A stretch of DNA of 64,000 nt from Neobacillus piezotolerans (lineage in GTDB: Bacteria; Bacillota; Bacilli; Bacillales; Cytobacillaceae). The stretch covers positions 1-64,000 of the forward strand of contig NZ_QNQT01000013.1 of NCBI RefSeq assembly GCF_003362805.1. Reading direction: 5' to 3'. A program made the position numbers and the translations under genes. The notes under the pieces were generated by a model. That model made no database searches and had not been told where the DNA came from. It saw nothing but the letters and a program-made list of their open reading frames with translations. This document shows, one piece after another, positions 44,362 to 54,926 of this stretch; position 1 is the stretch's first letter; the number at the start of each line of letters is the position of its first letter.

Positions 44362-44922
44362 ATGCTATTGAAAAAACAGACCGTTTGGCTTTTGACGATG
44401 CTAAGCCTGGTTATCGTTTTATCGGTTTATTATATTACATCGGAACCGCAGGGTGAGGATAATTTCGCCGCTGCCGGCGAAAAGGCAAAGGATGGGAAGA
44501 GCGAGAAAAAGCAGGCTGCAACAGCTGAAACGGATGGTAAAACAGTCATTACCGAAGCTTCGGCGGATGAAGGTTTTGCAACAATGCGCCTAAAGCTGAC
44601 CGACCAGCGCAATGAAATGAAGGAAGAACTTGAAGCTTTGGTTGGGACCACCAACCTTCCTGAGAGCAAGAGAAGCGAATACCTTGATAAAATAGATGAA
44701 TTGAAAGAAATCGGATACAAGGAAGAAATCCTTGAAACGCTGCTAAAATCGACAATGGGCTATGAGGACGCGCTTGTTATGGCTGACGGCGGAAATGTCA
44801 GGGTTACTGTTAAATCGAAAAACGGGCATTCCGCGCAAGCAGCCAACGAAATCATCCAGCTTGTAAGGAACGAAATCGGCTCAATGGCGGTCACTGCCGT
44901 GGAATTCAAACCAGCAAAGTAA
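44362..44922 (+). CDS. spoIIIAH: Stage III sporulation protein AH
   Basis: A 186-aa single-pass protein (helix 6-26) with a Lys/Glu-rich linker and a YscJ/FliF-like domain that meets forespore SpoIIQ across the septum. LLKKQTVWLLTMLSLVIVLSVYY is the family opening. RBS AAGGGGGAAA. Last gene of the operon. Confidence 0.94.
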   Translation: MLLKKQTVWLLTMLSLVIVLSVYYITSEPQGEDNFAAAGEKAKDGKSEKKQAATAETDGKTVITEASADEGFATMRLKLTDQRNEMKEELEALVGTTNLPESKRSEYLDKIDELKEIGYKEEILETLLKSTMGYEDALVMADGGNVRVTVKSKNGHSAQAANEIIQLVRNEIGSMAVTAVEFKPAK

Positions 44923-45244
44923 CAGCATGTAATCCGGAGGTTATTTCCTTTATGTTCCTCTGATAATTATTCCTGGAAGACTCCCTGTGCCGAGCGCGGA
45001 TCAATAACAATATAAGAACCACACTTCGTGGTGAAGAACCAATCAATGAAAAGCCGGCAAATTGCTCGGCTTTTTCTAATTAAATAAACAGTTTCCAACT
45101 GCGTGGCGGCGAGGTTTTATTTTTCCCGCAAAAAAGTTTACAATAATAGAGTGGATGTTGTACCATGTTTCAATATTGAATTTTGATAAGGTATTATCGT
45201 ATAGTATTAATATCTAGTCATAATTACTAAGGAGTGCTGAAACT
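44923..45244 (+). other. Intergenic region between spoIIIAH and accB with terminator and promoter
   Basis: AAAAGCCG (45049) with CGGCTTTTT (ends 45075) is a terminator; a smaller hairpin CCAC-ACTTC-GTGG lies at about 45020-45032. TTGATA (45183-45188) and TATTAA (45205-45210), 16 bp apart, may be the accB promoter. No gene is supported here. Confidence 0.6.
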
Positions 45245-45760
45245 GTGTTAAAAGTACAGGAAATTCGTGAAATAATTAAACTAATAGACCAATCAAGCAT
45301 TGATGAATTTGTTTATGAAACAGAAGGATCCAAAATCAAAATGAAAAAACATGCCCAGGAGGTAGCTGTCCAACAGCAGCCGATACAGGTAGTCCAGGCA
45401 GTTCCTGCCCAAGCCCAGGCAGCCCCGGCAGTCCAGGCCACGGCTCCAGCCCCTGCGCCGCAGGCTCCCGCAAAACCGGCTGAAACTCCTGTGGAGAACA
45501 GCCAGGAAGGCCTTCATAAAATTGTTTCCCCGATGGTTGGGACTTTCTATCAATCCCCTTCACCTGATGCCGATGCATATGTGAAGCCGGGTTCAAAAGT
45601 AACCCCTGACTCAATTGTATGCATCGTCGAAGCCATGAAGCTCTTCAACGAAATTGAAGCGGAAGTTAGCGGAGAGATTGTTGAAATCCTTGTCAAAGAT
45701 GGGCAGCTAGTCGAGTACGGCCAGCCGTTATTCCTTGTAAAAGCGGCCGGGGAGAGATAA
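45245..45760 (+). CDS. accB: Biotin carboxyl carrier protein of acetyl-CoA carboxylase
   Basis: A 171-aa carrier: helical start, an Ala/Pro/Gln-rich linker (about 40-85) and a biotinyl domain with [10 protein letters not shown], Lys132 being the biotin site. It starts GTG with AAGGAGTG upstream. It is followed by accC after 5 nt, forming the biotin-dependent half of acetyl-CoA carboxylase for fatty acid synthesis. Confidence 0.96.
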   Translation: MLKVQEIREIIKLIDQSSIDEFVYETEGSKIKMKKHAQEVAVQQQPIQVVQAVPAQAQAAPAVQATAPAPAPQAPAKPAETPVENSQEGLHKIVSPMVGTFYQSPSPDADAYVKPGSKVTPDSIVCIVEAMKLFNEIEAEVSGEIVEILVKDGQLVEYGQPLFLVKAAGER

Positions 45761-45765
45761 GAAGC

Positions 45766-47118
45766 ATGATTAAAAAAATATTGATAGCAAACAGGGGGGA
45801 AATCGCGGTTAGGGTTGTCCGCGCCTGCCGCGACCTAGGCATTGAATCGGTTGCCGTTTATTCCGAAGCGGACCGCGAATCCCTTCATGTACAGCTGGCA
45901 GACGAAGCATATTGTATTGGTCCTACTTCATCAAAGGAAAGTTACTTGAATTTTACAAATATCATTTCGGTAGCGAAGCTCACAGGCTGTGATGCCATTC
46001 ATCCTGGCTACGGCTTCCTGGCCGAAAACGCCGCCTTTGCGGAGCTATGCCGTGAAGTCAATATCATCTTTATCGGTCCTAGCCCCGAAGCAATCAGCAA
46101 GATGGGCACAAAAGATGTTGCCCGCGAAACGATGCGGGAAGCAGGGGTACCGATTGTTCCCGGTTCTGCCGGCATAATTAAGGATATTGATGACGCCATT
46201 GAAATCGCCGGGCAAATCGGCTATCCGGTCATCATTAAAGCGACTGCGGGCGGAGGCGGAAAAGGCATCCGGATCGCAAGGGATGAGCAGGATCTCATTA
46301 AAGGGATTAACATCACCCAACAGGAAGCAATGACTGCGTTCGGCAATCCTGGAGTCTATCTTGAAAAGTTCATTGAAGACTTCCGCCATGTGGAAATCCA
46401 GGTTTTGGCCGATTCCCATGGGAACACAATCCATCTTGGCGAAAGGGACTGTTCCATCCAGCGGCGCCTCCAAAAGCTGCTGGAAGAGACGCCATCGCCC
46501 GCGCTTGATTCCGAAATGCGTGAAGAGATGGGAAATGCCGCGGTCAAGGCTGCAAAAGCGGTTGATTATACAGGCGCTGGTACGGTAGAATTTATTTATG
46601 ATTACCGTGACAGGAAATTTTATTTCATGGAAATGAATACACGGATCCAGGTTGAACATCCGGTTACTGAAATGGTAACGGGAGTCGATCTTATTAAAGA
46701 GCAAATCAAGGTTGCTTCAGGCGAAAAACTGGGCATGAACCAGGAGGATGTAACATTTACAGGCTGGTCCATCGAATGCCGGATCAATGCCGAAAATCCT
46801 GAAAAGAATTTCATGCCGTCCGCTGGAAGAATCAAAATGTATCTCCCTCCTGGCGGAATTGGAGTTAGGGTTGATTCAGCCGCGTATCCGGGGTATACAA
46901 TTCCCCCTTATTATGATTCAATGATAGCGAAAGTCATCACGTATGGAAGCACCCGCGAAGAGGCGATTGCCCGTATGAAAAGGGCTCTTTCGGAATTCGT
47001 CGTCGAAGGCATCCATACTACGATTCCTTTCCACCTAAGGCTTCTTGATCATGAGAAATTCGTGGGTGGGGAATTCAATACAAAGTTCCTTGAGCTGTAT
47101 GAAGTGATGAAATCCTAG
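45766..47118 (+). CDS. accC: Acetyl-CoA carboxylase, biotin carboxylase subunit
   Basis: A 450-aa ATP-grasp enzyme that carboxylates biotin on Acc[16 protein letters not shown], the glycine-rich [12 protein letters not shown] and [16 protein letters not shown] are diagnostic. Length is standard. It is co-transcribed with accB and probably yqhY, as in B. subtilis. Confidence 0.97.
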   Translation: MIKKILIANRGEIAVRVVRACRDLGIESVAVYSEADRESLHVQLADEAYCIGPTSSKESYLNFTNIISVAKLTGCDAIHPGYGFLAENAAFAELCREVNIIFIGPSPEAISKMGTKDVARETMREAGVPIVPGSAGIIKDIDDAIEIAGQIGYPVIIKATAGGGGKGIRIARDEQDLIKGINITQQEAMTAFGNPGVYLEKFIEDFRHVEIQVLADSHGNTIHLGERDCSIQRRLQKLLEETPSPALDSEMREEMGNAAVKAAKAVDYTGAGTVEFIYDYRDRKFYFMEMNTRIQVEHPVTEMVTGVDLIKEQIKVASGEKLGMNQEDVTFTGWSIECRINAENPEKNFMPSAGRIKMYLPPGGIGVRVDSAAYPGYTIPPYYDSMIAKVITYGSTREEAIARMKRALSEFVVEGIHTTIPFHLRLLDHEKFVGGEFNTKFLELYEVMKS

Positions 47119-47139
47119 ATCTACCTGGAGGTGTCTGGA

Positions 47140-47550
47140 ATGTATGAAAACAGTGTTTTGGAAATGAATGAAGGCATGGGCGGGCATGGCAAGGTGGAAA
47201 TCGCGCCCGAGGTTATCGAAGTAATCGCCGGAATTGCAGCATCCGAGGTTGAGGGCGTTTCCTCCATGAGGGGAAATTTTGCCACTGGGGTCGTTGAACG
47301 CCTAGGCAAGAAGAACCATGGCAAAGGCATTAAAGTTGAACTGACGGATTCAGGAATCAAGGTTGACGTATTCTGTACGATGAAATTTGGCGTTTCCATC
47401 CCTGCTGTGGCGCAAAAAGTCCAGGATAATATCCGCCAAACACTTCTGAATATGACAGCGCTTGAAGCCGAAGAAGTCAATATTCATATTGTCGGCATCC
47501 AGTTTGAGAATCAGAAACAGGAAACTCCGGAAATCGAACAGGAAATGTAA
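47140..47550 (+). CDS. yqhY: Asp23/Gls24 family envelope stress protein (YqhY)
   Basis: A 136-aa DUF322 protein. VEIAPEVIEVIAGIAASEVEGV and GIKVELTDSGIKVDVFCTMKFGVSIP match the Asp23 family. In B. subtilis YqhY is linked to control of acetyl-CoA carboxylase, fitting its place after accC. ATG at 47140 with GGAGG at 47127. Confidence 0.92.
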   Translation: MYENSVLEMNEGMGGHGKVEIAPEVIEVIAGIAASEVEGVSSMRGNFATGVVERLGKKNHGKGIKVELTDSGIKVDVFCTMKFGVSIPAVAQKVQDNIRQTLLNMTALEAEEVNIHIVGIQFENQKQETPEIEQEM

Positions 47551-47575
47551 TCAGGCGATGGCCGGGGTGTAAAAT

Positions 47576-47620
47576 AAAAAAGGGGGAACCGGGGCAACCT
47601 TGCTGCTGGTTCCTTTTTTT
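47576..47620 (+). terminator. Rho-independent terminator after accBC-yqhY
   Basis: AAAAAAGGGGGAACC and GGTTCCTTTTTTT flank a loop with a small inner GCAA/TTGC stem. Confidence 0.88.
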
Positions 47621-47751
47621 GCTCGTTCGCACTGCATTCGGAAGAGGATTATGCTATTATTTCCTTGGGGGAATCCGAACAATTCATACTTGGAAAATGT
47701 GCGAAATTTGTCCGAATTGTATTTATCTTTCTAAAAGGAGCTAATTGTATA

Positions 47752-48144
47752 ATGAAGAGAAGGACAGCAAGAGAAAAGGCACTTCAGGCGCTTTTTCAAA
47801 TCGATGTAAGTGAGGCTGACCCGGCGTCTGCAATCGAGCATGTGCTTGAAGGTGAAGCCCCCGATCCGTATCTATCCAGGCTGGTGAACGGCGCGGTCGA
47901 ACAAAAGCAGGACATTGACGGGCTTATTGGCAAAAATCTTGAAAAATGGTCAATGGAAAGGCTGGCCGCGGTTGACAGGAACCTGCTTAGGCTAGGTGTG
48001 TATGAATTGAAATATTGCTCTGATGAAGTGCCTGCCAATGTGGTTTTGGATGAGGCTATCGAAATAGCCAAGCTTTATGGAGATGATCAATCGAGCAAAT
48101 TCATTAATGGTGTCCTATCAAAGGTAAAACAGGAATTGGTTTAA
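47752..48144 (+). CDS. nusB: Transcription antitermination protein NusB
   Basis: A 130-aa all-helical RNA-binding factor for rRNA antitermination. RRTAREKALQALFQID and DEAIEIAKLYGDDQSSKFINGVL are the family ends. ATG at 47752 with AAAGGAG upstream; the upstream in-frame extension is noncoding. Confidence 0.95.
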   Translation: MKRRTAREKALQALFQIDVSEADPASAIEHVLEGEAPDPYLSRLVNGAVEQKQDIDGLIGKNLEKWSMERLAAVDRNLLRLGVYELKYCSDEVPANVVLDEAIEIAKLYGDDQSSKFINGVLSKVKQELV

Positions 48145-48188
48145 CTTTTGGTCATGATGGTCTTCTCTGCGACTAAGGAGGAATCGGG

Positions 48189-49049
48189 ATGGTAGCAAAA
48201 GTAATCGACGGGAAAGAGATTGCGAAGAAAAAAAGGCAGGAAATTGCAAGTGAAGTCCGGGCGCTAAAAGAAGAAAACATTTTTCCGGGGCTTGCGGTCG
48301 TACTTGTCGGAAACAACCATGCTTCAAAGACGTATGTCAACAATAAGGAGAAGGCGTGCAGGGAGGCCGGGATTGAATCATTCCTTATCGCCCTCCCTGA
48401 AGAAGTAAGCCAGGAGGAGCTGCTTCGGGAAATCGCCGAGCTGAATAAGCGCGAAGATGTCCATGGCATTCTCGTCCAGCTTCCTTTGCCGGACCATATC
48501 GAAGAAAAAAAGGTGATCGAAGCCATCTCACCGGAAAAGGATGTGGATGGGTTCCACCCATTGAATATCGGCAGGATGATGACGGGCCAGGATTCATTCC
48601 TTCCCTGCACACCATATGGCGTAATGGTCATGCTTGAGGAAACTGGGATTGAAGTATCCGGCAAGCATGTCGTTATTGTAGGAAGGAGCAATATTGTCGG
48701 CAAGCCCGCGGGACAGCTTTTCCTGAATAAAAATGCGACTGTTACATATTGCCATTCGAGAACGAAGGATCTGGAATACCATACAAAACAGGCGGATATC
48801 GTTGTCGCGGCTCTCGGGAAGCCGAACTTTATCCGTTCGAACCATATTAAAGAAGGCGCTACGGTCATTGATGTAGGAATCAACAGGGATGAACATGAAA
48901 AACTTTGCGGCGATGTACATCCGGAAGTCGCTGAAAAAGCAGCCTATTTGACTCCGGTTCCTGGGGGAGTCGGCCCAATGACAATAACCATGCTCCTTTT
49001 TAACACCTTGAAGGCTGCAAGGCAGTCAAAAGCTCTTAGCAAAGCATAA
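48189..49049 (+). CDS. folD: Bifunctional methylenetetrahydrofolate dehydrogenase/cyclohydrolase
   Basis: A 286-aa enzyme interconverting methylene-, methenyl- and formyl-THF. The catalytic KxxK-type YVNNKEKACREAGI, the HGILVQLPLPDH and the NADP-binding VVIVGRSNIVGKPAGQL are present. It shares C1 metabolism with the gcv operon. AAGGAGG precedes the ATG. Confidence 0.97.
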   Translation: MVAKVIDGKEIAKKKRQEIASEVRALKEENIFPGLAVVLVGNNHASKTYVNNKEKACREAGIESFLIALPEEVSQEELLREIAELNKREDVHGILVQLPLPDHIEEKKVIEAISPEKDVDGFHPLNIGRMMTGQDSFLPCTPYGVMVMLEETGIEVSGKHVVIVGRSNIVGKPAGQLFLNKNATVTYCHSRTKDLEYHTKQADIVVAALGKPNFIRSNHIKEGATVIDVGINRDEHEKLCGDVHPEVAEKAAYLTPVPGGVGPMTITMLLFNTLKAARQSKALSKA

Positions 49050-49051
49050 GC

Positions 49052-49067
49052 CCGGAAAGTATTCCGG
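49052..49067 (+). terminator. Short hairpin terminator after folD
   Basis: CCGGAA and TTCCGG with an AGTA loop, then a weak T-tail. Confidence 0.55.
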
Positions 49068-49210
49068 ATTTTCATTCGATCAATAATTTGCCCTGGTCCA
49101 TTGAAGTTGGATTTCTTGCCCGTGACGGATGGGGAATCTAAACTTATAATGGAATAGGGCGTTTTTCTTTTATAAAAGTTAGTTGGTACTTCATCGAATG
49201 TTTGTATAGA

Positions 49211-49396
49211 TGATTGGAGCGGAAGGTGCCGACTCCTCGAAAACGCTAACGCGTTTCCTTCGTGCGTGGGCAAATTCGAAGATGCCATTCAGTGTCCTGC
49301 GGGAAAAGCTGGCCAGGGGAGACCCCGCAGGCATGTGTTTAGCCGAGGAGGCTGCCGGACTGCCCGCGGAAAGCGAAGCGCCTGTAGCGTAAATCA
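49211..49396. repeat. Interspersed Bacillaceae repeat element, 186 bp, with terminal inverted repeats
   Basis: It starts TGATTGGAGCGGAAGGTGC and ends GCGCCTGTAGCGTAAATCA; these ends are imperfect inverted repeats of about 19 bp. Inside, CCTGCGGG and CCCCGCAGG form a hairpin (49295-49331), and blocks such as GAGGAGGCTGCCGGACTGCC and CGCGGAAAGCG are typical of a family recurring between Bacillus genes. A segment of about 55 bp (49237-49293) appears to interrupt the usual GACTCCTGCGGG junction. Open frames across it are not gene-like. Confidence 0.8.
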
Positions 49397-49455
49397 CAAA
49401 TTTACAAATGCATCACATAAATTTCCAGAAGAAAGTATGGCAGGGAGTTTTAATC

Positions 49456-50814
49456 ATGCAGGAAACAAACCGTTATGTAACCGTTACTGCACTGACGAAA
49501 TACATAAAACGAAAATTTGATGCCGACCCGCATCTCCAGGATATTTTTATCAAGGGTGAAATATCAAACCTTAAACAGCACTCCAGCGGACATATTTACC
49601 TCACCCTTAAGGATGAACGGTCGAGAATCCTCGCTGTTATGTTCGCGGGCAACGCACGGGCGATGAAATTCGCGCCGGAAAATGGAATGAAAGTCATCGT
49701 TAGAGGCGAAATTTCTGTTTATGAAGCAAGCGGCCAATACCAGGTTTATATCAAGGAAATGAAACCGGACGGAATTGGAGAGCTATTCCTCGCCTATGAG
49801 CAGCTTAAGAAGAAGCTGGAAGCGGAAGGCCTGTTCCGACGGGACAGGAAAAAACCCCTTCCGCCATTCCCGAAGACAATTGGTATAATAACTTCTCCGA
49901 CAGGTGCCGCGATACGGGACATCATAACCACAATTAAAAGGCGCTATCCGATTGGAAAAATGATCGTGTACCCTGCTCTCGTCCAGGGTGACAATGCGGG
50001 AAAATCAATCGCCGAAGCAATCCGGAAGGCGAATATGGCTGGTGATATCGATGTCCTGATTGTCGGAAGGGGCGGCGGCTCGATTGAGGAGCTATGGGCC
50101 TTCAATGAAGAACAGGTCGCAAGAGCGATTTTCTCTTCCGCCATCCCGGTCATTTCAGCTGTAGGCCACGAAACGGATTTTACCATCTCTGACTATGTGG
50201 CTGATTTGCGGGCGCCAACACCAACCGGGGCCGCCGAGCTTGCCGTCCCTCACATTGAGGAACTGCTGGAGCGCGTCCTTCAGCGTCAGACAAGGCTTAT
50301 TAGGGCCATGAAGGAGAGGCTAAGCTTTCAAAAAGGCCGCTTTGAGCGGATCCAGCGATCTTACGCGTTCCGCTACCCCCGCCGCCTGTATGAACAAAAG
50401 CTTGAACAACTGGACAGGCTGACGGAAAACCTATACCGGGGCGCCGGACGGCTTGCGTTAGTAAAAGAAGAACAATACGGCAATTTAGCGAGGCGGCTGA
50501 AAAGGAATAACCCCGTTCAGCTTCTCAGCCAGGCCGGGCAAAGGCATGAACGTTCCGAAAAGGAACTGCTAAGGGCGATGAATCAAATCCTTCTCGGGAA
50601 AAAAGCGGAATTCGGCCGGGCCCTTGCTTCTTTCGAGGCGCTCAATCCACTGAAAATCATGGAACGGGGCTACAGCCTTGCATATACGGAAGATAACCGG
50701 TTGATCAAACAGATTGGACAGGTAGAACGGAATGACAGAGTGACTATCCAGTTAACGGATGGAAGCCTTTTATGCAGGATAGAGGACAAACGGGAGGTCG
50801 ATAAAAATGGCTGA
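49456..50814 (+). CDS. xseA: Exodeoxyribonuclease VII large subunit
   Basis: A 452-aa nuclease subunit: N-terminal OB fold ([23 protein letters not shown]), then the catalytic domain with [28 protein letters not shown] and [23 protein letters not shown], and a long coiled coil. ATG at 49456; the ribosome site is GGGAG. Overlaps xseB by 8 nt. Confidence 0.96.
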   Translation: MQETNRYVTVTALTKYIKRKFDADPHLQDIFIKGEISNLKQHSSGHIYLTLKDERSRILAVMFAGNARAMKFAPENGMKVIVRGEISVYEASGQYQVYIKEMKPDGIGELFLAYEQLKKKLEAEGLFRRDRKKPLPPFPKTIGIITSPTGAAIRDIITTIKRRYPIGKMIVYPALVQGDNAGKSIAEAIRKANMAGDIDVLIVGRGGGSIEELWAFNEEQVARAIFSSAIPVISAVGHETDFTISDYVADLRAPTPTGAAELAVPHIEELLERVLQRQTRLIRAMKERLSFQKGRFERIQRSYAFRYPRRLYEQKLEQLDRLTENLYRGAGRLALVKEEQYGNLARRLKRNNPVQLLSQAGQRHERSEKELLRAMNQILLGKKAEFGRALASFEALNPLKIMERGYSLAYTEDNRLIKQIGQVERNDRVTIQLTDGSLLCRIEDKREVDKNG

Positions 50815-51040
50815 GGAAAAAAAGCTGACTTTTGAACAAGCCATGGACGAGCTTGAACGAATTGTGGAACGGCTTGAGGAAGGGGATGTTCCCCTGGAGG
50901 AGGCGATTTCCTTCTACAAGGAAGGAATGGAGCTTTCAAAATTGTGCCATGATAAGCTGAAAAATGTTGAAGAACAATTGGCCCAAATTATCACTGAAGA
51001 CGGGCGGAAAGAAAGTTTTTCCATTGATGGGGAGGAATAG
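50807..51040 (+). CDS. xseB: Exodeoxyribonuclease VII small subunit
   Basis: A 77-aa helical subunit with the family core [28 protein letters not shown]. It binds XseA to make the single-strand-specific nuclease. Start overlaps xseA; ispA follows after 2 nt. Confidence 0.96.
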   Translation: MAEEKKLTFEQAMDELERIVERLEEGDVPLEEAISFYKEGMELSKLCHDKLKNVEEQLAQIITEDGRKESFSIDGEE

Positions 51041-51042
51041 AA

Positions 51043-51927
51043 GTGGGGAAAGGACTTTTGGACGAAGCGACATTTAAATACAGGCAGCTGTTGGAGGAAG
51101 AACTCCGTTCATCAGTCCGGAAGCTGGAAGCGCCGGCTTCACTAAAGGAAGCCATGCTGTATTCACTAGAAGCAGGCGGGAAGAGAATCAGGCCCTTGCT
51201 TGTCTTCGCAGCGATGGACGCCTTCGGGAGGAATCCCGAGGAGGGAGTGGCCGCCGCAGCCGCAATCGAAATGGTCCATACGTATTCGCTGATTCATGAT
51301 GATCTTCCGAGCATGGACGATGACGACCTAAGAAGGGGAAAACCAACGAATCATAAAGTATTTGGGGAAGCAATGGCCATTCTGGCAGGCGATGCCCTAT
51401 TAACTTACAGTTTTGAACTCCTTGGAAATATGCGGGCCAGCGCGGACGCCAAACTTAGGCTTGTAATGGGTTTGGCAAAAGCCGCTGGGGCTTCCGGAAT
51501 GGTAGGAGGGCAGGCTGCTGACATGGAAGGCGAGGATAAAGAGCTGACACTCGAACAGCTCGAAGCCATCCATATTAATAAAACAGGCAGGCTTCTTACT
51601 TTCAGTGTCCTCGCCGGCGCCATATTGTCGGATGCCGATGAGGAGAAGATTGGAATGCTTACCCGGTTCGCTTTCCACCTTGGCCTTGCGTTCCAGATTC
51701 GGGATGATATCCTCGACCTGGAAGGGGAAGTCGGCACGATAGGAAAACCTGTTGGAAGTGATACCGCCAATCACAAAAGCACCTATCCAAAGCTCCTAAC
51801 ACTAGAAGGGGCGAAGAATGCACTTGAATCCCACATTCAACGGGCGAAGGATGAACTTGAGCAAACAGGGCTTGAGACAACCCTGCTCCTTGAAATTACC
51901 GAGCTGATCGCCACGAGAAACCATTAA
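51043..51927 (+). CDS. ispA: Farnesyl diphosphate synthase (geranyltranstransferase)
   Basis: A 294-aa prenyl elongase joining IPP to DMAPP/GPP. The first Asp-rich motif is DDLPSMDDDDLRRG and the second DDILD; GGKRIRPLL is the IPP site. GTG start with GGGGAGG upstream. Operon with xseA-xseB, and probably dxs. Confidence 0.95.
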   Translation: MGKGLLDEATFKYRQLLEEELRSSVRKLEAPASLKEAMLYSLEAGGKRIRPLLVFAAMDAFGRNPEEGVAAAAAIEMVHTYSLIHDDLPSMDDDDLRRGKPTNHKVFGEAMAILAGDALLTYSFELLGNMRASADAKLRLVMGLAKAAGASGMVGGQAADMEGEDKELTLEQLEAIHINKTGRLLTFSVLAGAILSDADEEKIGMLTRFAFHLGLAFQIRDDILDLEGEVGTIGKPVGSDTANHKSTYPKLLTLEGAKNALESHIQRAKDELEQTGLETTLLLEITELIATRNH

Positions 51928-51937
51928 GCGAGCCAAT

Positions 51938-52063
51938 TTGAGCGGCAAGCCTAAATATGGTACAATCGAGCATAAAGTTAACACTGACCCTGTTGCCGTT
52001 ATCACGACCGTGCTAGCGGCATATTTTTTACTCGGTAAAGCGGGAGCGGAATTAGGGAAATAA
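51938..52063 (+). CDS. Candidate 41-residue membrane micro-protein between ispA and dxs
   Basis: TTG-started frame reading MSGKPKYGTIEHKVNTDPV, then a hydrophobic helix AVITTVLAAYFLLG and KAGAELGK. The amino-acid mix (charged ends, single helix) looks protein-like rather than random. There is no good ribosome site, so the start is uncertain and coding status is tentative. No family recognised. Confidence 0.4.
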   Translation: MSGKPKYGTIEHKVNTDPVAVITTVLAAYFLLGKAGAELGK

Positions 52064-52166
52064 TAGGTTAAATTTCGATATTTCCTTGAGGATTCCTCCC
52101 GTTCCTTTATAATAAAAGGGGTTAATGTAATTTTGGCGAATATGCAATGAAAGCGAGTGATCCTAA

Positions 52167-54059
52167 TTGGATCTGACATCCATAAAAGATCCATCCTTTC
52201 TTAAAGGGATGACAAACCAGCAACTTGAAAAGTTAAGCAAGGATATCCGCCGGTTTCTAATCGAGAAACTATCGGTTACGGGTGGGCATATCGGCCCTAA
52301 CCTGGGGGTGGTGGAATTAACAATCGCCCTTCATAAAGCGTTCAACAGCCCGAAGGATAAAATCATATGGGATGTCGGACATCAGTCCTATGTCCATAAA
52401 ATCCTCACTGGCCGGGCGTGTGAATTTGACACCTTAAGGCAATTTAAAGGGCTTTGCGGTTTTCCAAAACGTTCCGAAAGCGAGCATGATGTATGGGAAA
52501 CCGGCCATAGTTCCACGTCGCTTTCGGCAGCGATGGGGATGGCTATCGCGCGAGACCTGAAAAAAGAAAAAAGCTATATCCTTCCGGTAATTGGTGATGG
52601 CGCGTTAACGGGAGGCATGGCCCTTGAGGCGCTGAATCATATTGGCCATGAAAAGAAAAATATGATCGTTATCCTGAATGACAATGAAATGTCCATTGCC
52701 CCAAACGTAGGGGCGCTTCACAATGTTCTTGGAAGGCTAAGGACTTCCGGGAAGTATAACGGGGTAAAAGACGAACTCGAGCTTCTTCTAAAGAAGATTC
52801 CAGCAGTGGGCGGCGTGCTTGCGGCGACTGCCGAAAGAGTAAAAGACAGCCTGAAGTATATGCTTGTTTCGGGCATGTTTTTTGAGGAATTGGGTTTTAC
52901 CTATCTTGGACCGGTGGATGGCCATAATTTTGAAGATTTATTTGAAAATATCGCCTTTGCCAAGAAAACCGAAGGGCCAGTCATAATACATGTAATTACA
53001 AAAAAGGGGAAGGGCTACCATCCAGCGGAATCGGATAAAATCGGTACATGGCACGGTACTGGGCCTTATAAAACTGAAACCGGCGATTTCGTCAAGCCAT
53101 CCTTTTCTCCTCCATCATGGAGCGGGCTTGTCAGCGAAACAGTCCGCAAAATCGCCAGGACCGATAATCGGGTCGTGGCTATCACCCCTGCTATGCCTGT
53201 CGGATCAAAGCTGGAAGGGTTCGCCAAGGAATTCCCTGACAGGATGTTTGACGTCGGAATTGCAGAACAGCACGCGGCAACAGTCGCTGCTGGGCTGGCT
53301 TCACAGAATATGAAGCCTTTTCTCGCTATTTATTCCACCTTCCTGCAGCGGGCCTATGATCAGGTTGTCCACGATATTTGCAGGCAAAATCTGAATGTGT
53401 TCATCGGTATAGACCGGGCTGGGCTGGTAGGCGCAGATGGGGAAACCCATCAAGGCGTATTCGATATCGCCTTTCTCCGCCACGTCCCGAACCTTGTGCT
53501 CATGATGCCAAAGGATGAAAACGAAGGCCAGCATATGGTTTACACCGCGTTATCTTATGACGATGGGCCAATCGCCATGAGATTTCCGCGCGGCAATGGA
53601 ATCGGGGTCCAAATGGATGATTCATTCAAGGCCATTCCAATAGGAACTTGGGAAGTATTGAAGGACGGCCGCGATGCCGCCATTCTCACTTTCGGCACGA
53701 CAATTCCAATGGCAATGGAAGCCGCAGCCGAAATGGAAAATAAGGGCATTTCCGTTAAGGTGGTAAATGCCAGATTCATTAAGCCGCTCGATGAGGAAAT
53801 GCTTGCAGGTATCCTTGAGGATGGCATGCCGATCCTTACAATTGAGGAAGCCGTCCTGCAAGGGGGATTCGGCAGCAGCGTCATCGAATTCGCGCATGAC
53901 CATGGATATTTTAAAAATGTTATTGACCGGATGGGGATTCCGGATAAATTCATCGAGCATGGCAGCGTCGACAAGCTGCTTGATGAAATCGGCTTTACAG
54001 TCGATTCAGCCATCAGCCGCCTGTCAATACTTGCGGCGAAGAAGCAGCAGAGGGCGTAG
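52167..54059 (+). CDS. dxs: 1-deoxy-D-xylulose-5-phosphate synthase
   Basis: A 630-aa thiamine-diphosphate enzyme making DXP from pyruvate and glyceraldehyde 3-phosphate, the entry to isoprenoids. [18 protein letters not shown]...LNDNEMSI is the ThDP motif; [18 protein letters not shown] and the Glu in [10 protein letters not shown] are catalytic-region signatures. TTG start gives the standard [13 protein letters not shown] opening. Pairs with ispA in function. Confidence 0.97.
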   Translation: MDLTSIKDPSFLKGMTNQQLEKLSKDIRRFLIEKLSVTGGHIGPNLGVVELTIALHKAFNSPKDKIIWDVGHQSYVHKILTGRACEFDTLRQFKGLCGFPKRSESEHDVWETGHSSTSLSAAMGMAIARDLKKEKSYILPVIGDGALTGGMALEALNHIGHEKKNMIVILNDNEMSIAPNVGALHNVLGRLRTSGKYNGVKDELELLLKKIPAVGGVLAATAERVKDSLKYMLVSGMFFEELGFTYLGPVDGHNFEDLFENIAFAKKTEGPVIIHVITKKGKGYHPAESDKIGTWHGTGPYKTETGDFVKPSFSPPSWSGLVSETVRKIARTDNRVVAITPAMPVGSKLEGFAKEFPDRMFDVGIAEQHAATVAAGLASQNMKPFLAIYSTFLQRAYDQVVHDICRQNLNVFIGIDRAGLVGADGETHQGVFDIAFLRHVPNLVLMMPKDENEGQHMVYTALSYDDGPIAMRFPRGNGIGVQMDDSFKAIPIGTWEVLKDGRDAAILTFGTTIPMAMEAAAEMENKGISVKVVNARFIKPLDEEMLAGILEDGMPILTIEEAVLQGGFGSSVIEFAHDHGYFKNVIDRMGIPDKFIEHGSVDKLLDEIGFTVDSAISRLSILAAKKQQRA

Positions 54060-54062
54060 AGC

Positions 54063-54908
54063 ATGAAAGCGAAAAAAGAACGGCTTGATGTCCTGCTTGT
54101 CGAAAGAGGACTTGCGGAGACACGCGAAAAAGCGAAGCGCGCTATTATGGCGGGCCTTGTGTATACAAACGAACAACGGCTTGATAAACCCGGTGAAAAA
54201 ATAAGCATCGATTCGCCGTTGGCCATCAAAGGGAACGTCCTTCCTTATGTAAGCAGGGGCGGGCTGAAGCTAGAAAAAGCCCTGCGGGTTTTCAATGTTG
54301 ATGTAACAGGCAAAACGATGCTGGATATCGGTTCTTCGACCGGAGGCTTCACGGATTGCGCGCTCCAGAATGGCGCCAAAATGTCCTATGCGCTGGATGT
54401 CGGCTATAATCAGCTTGCCTGGAAGCTCCGCCAGGATGAACGGGTTGTTGTGATGGAGCGGACGAATTTCCGCTACGTCACTCCCGCCGACCTTAAAGAA
54501 GGGATGCCTGATTTCGCGACCATCGATGTATCATTCATTTCCCTTTCCCTTATCCTGCCGGTGCTAGCGACATTGCTGGTACCATCAAGTGATGTGATTG
54601 CGCTTGTAAAACCCCAATTCGAGGCCGGGCGGGACCAGGTGGGGAAAAAGGGGATTGTACGGGATGAAAAGGTCCATATCGCGGTGCTCGATAAAACAAT
54701 CCGGCTTGCCCTGGATTCGGGTTTCAATGCGGCCAGCCTTTCATGGTCCCCGATTACAGGAGGAGACGGAAATATCGAATTTCTCCTCCACCTAAGATGG
54801 GAAGGGGAAGGTATGGGAGGAAAAAACCTTCTTGCCGTCACTCCGGAAGAAGTCGTCAAAGCGGCCCACGCTGACCTGAAAACTAAACACAGGGAAGAAG
54901 AAGGATAG
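54063..54908 (+). CDS. tlyA: TlyA family rRNA methyltransferase/hemolysin-like protein (YqxC)
   Basis: A 281-aa protein: N-terminal S4 RNA-binding domain (RLDVLLVERGLAETREKAKRAI) and an FtsJ-like SAM domain with LDIGSSTGGFTDCALQNGA. The family 2'-O-methylates rRNA in some bacteria; activity of the Bacillus version is not established. Three nt after dxs. Confidence 0.93.
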   Translation: MKAKKERLDVLLVERGLAETREKAKRAIMAGLVYTNEQRLDKPGEKISIDSPLAIKGNVLPYVSRGGLKLEKALRVFNVDVTGKTMLDIGSSTGGFTDCALQNGAKMSYALDVGYNQLAWKLRQDERVVVMERTNFRYVTPADLKEGMPDFATIDVSFISLSLILPVLATLLVPSSDVIALVKPQFEAGRDQVGKKGIVRDEKVHIAVLDKTIRLALDSGFNAASLSWSPITGGDGNIEFLLHLRWEGEGMGGKNLLAVTPEEVVKAAHADLKTKHREEEG

Positions 54909-54926
54909 GCAATCGCTTATCCTTTT
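54901..54926 (+). terminator. Rho-independent terminator after tlyA
   Basis: AAGGATA and TATCCTT stem with an inner GC pair and a T-rich tail; the tlyA stop codon lies within it. Confidence 0.8.

Noticed and set aside
45180-45235. FapR operator before accB
   Set aside because: The AT-rich sequence shares only scattered bases with the FapR palindrome; evidence too weak.
49210-49392. 60-aa open frame inside the 49.2-kb repeat
   Set aside because: The DNA is a known type of folded intergenic repeat; the frame is incidental and lacks a ribosome site.
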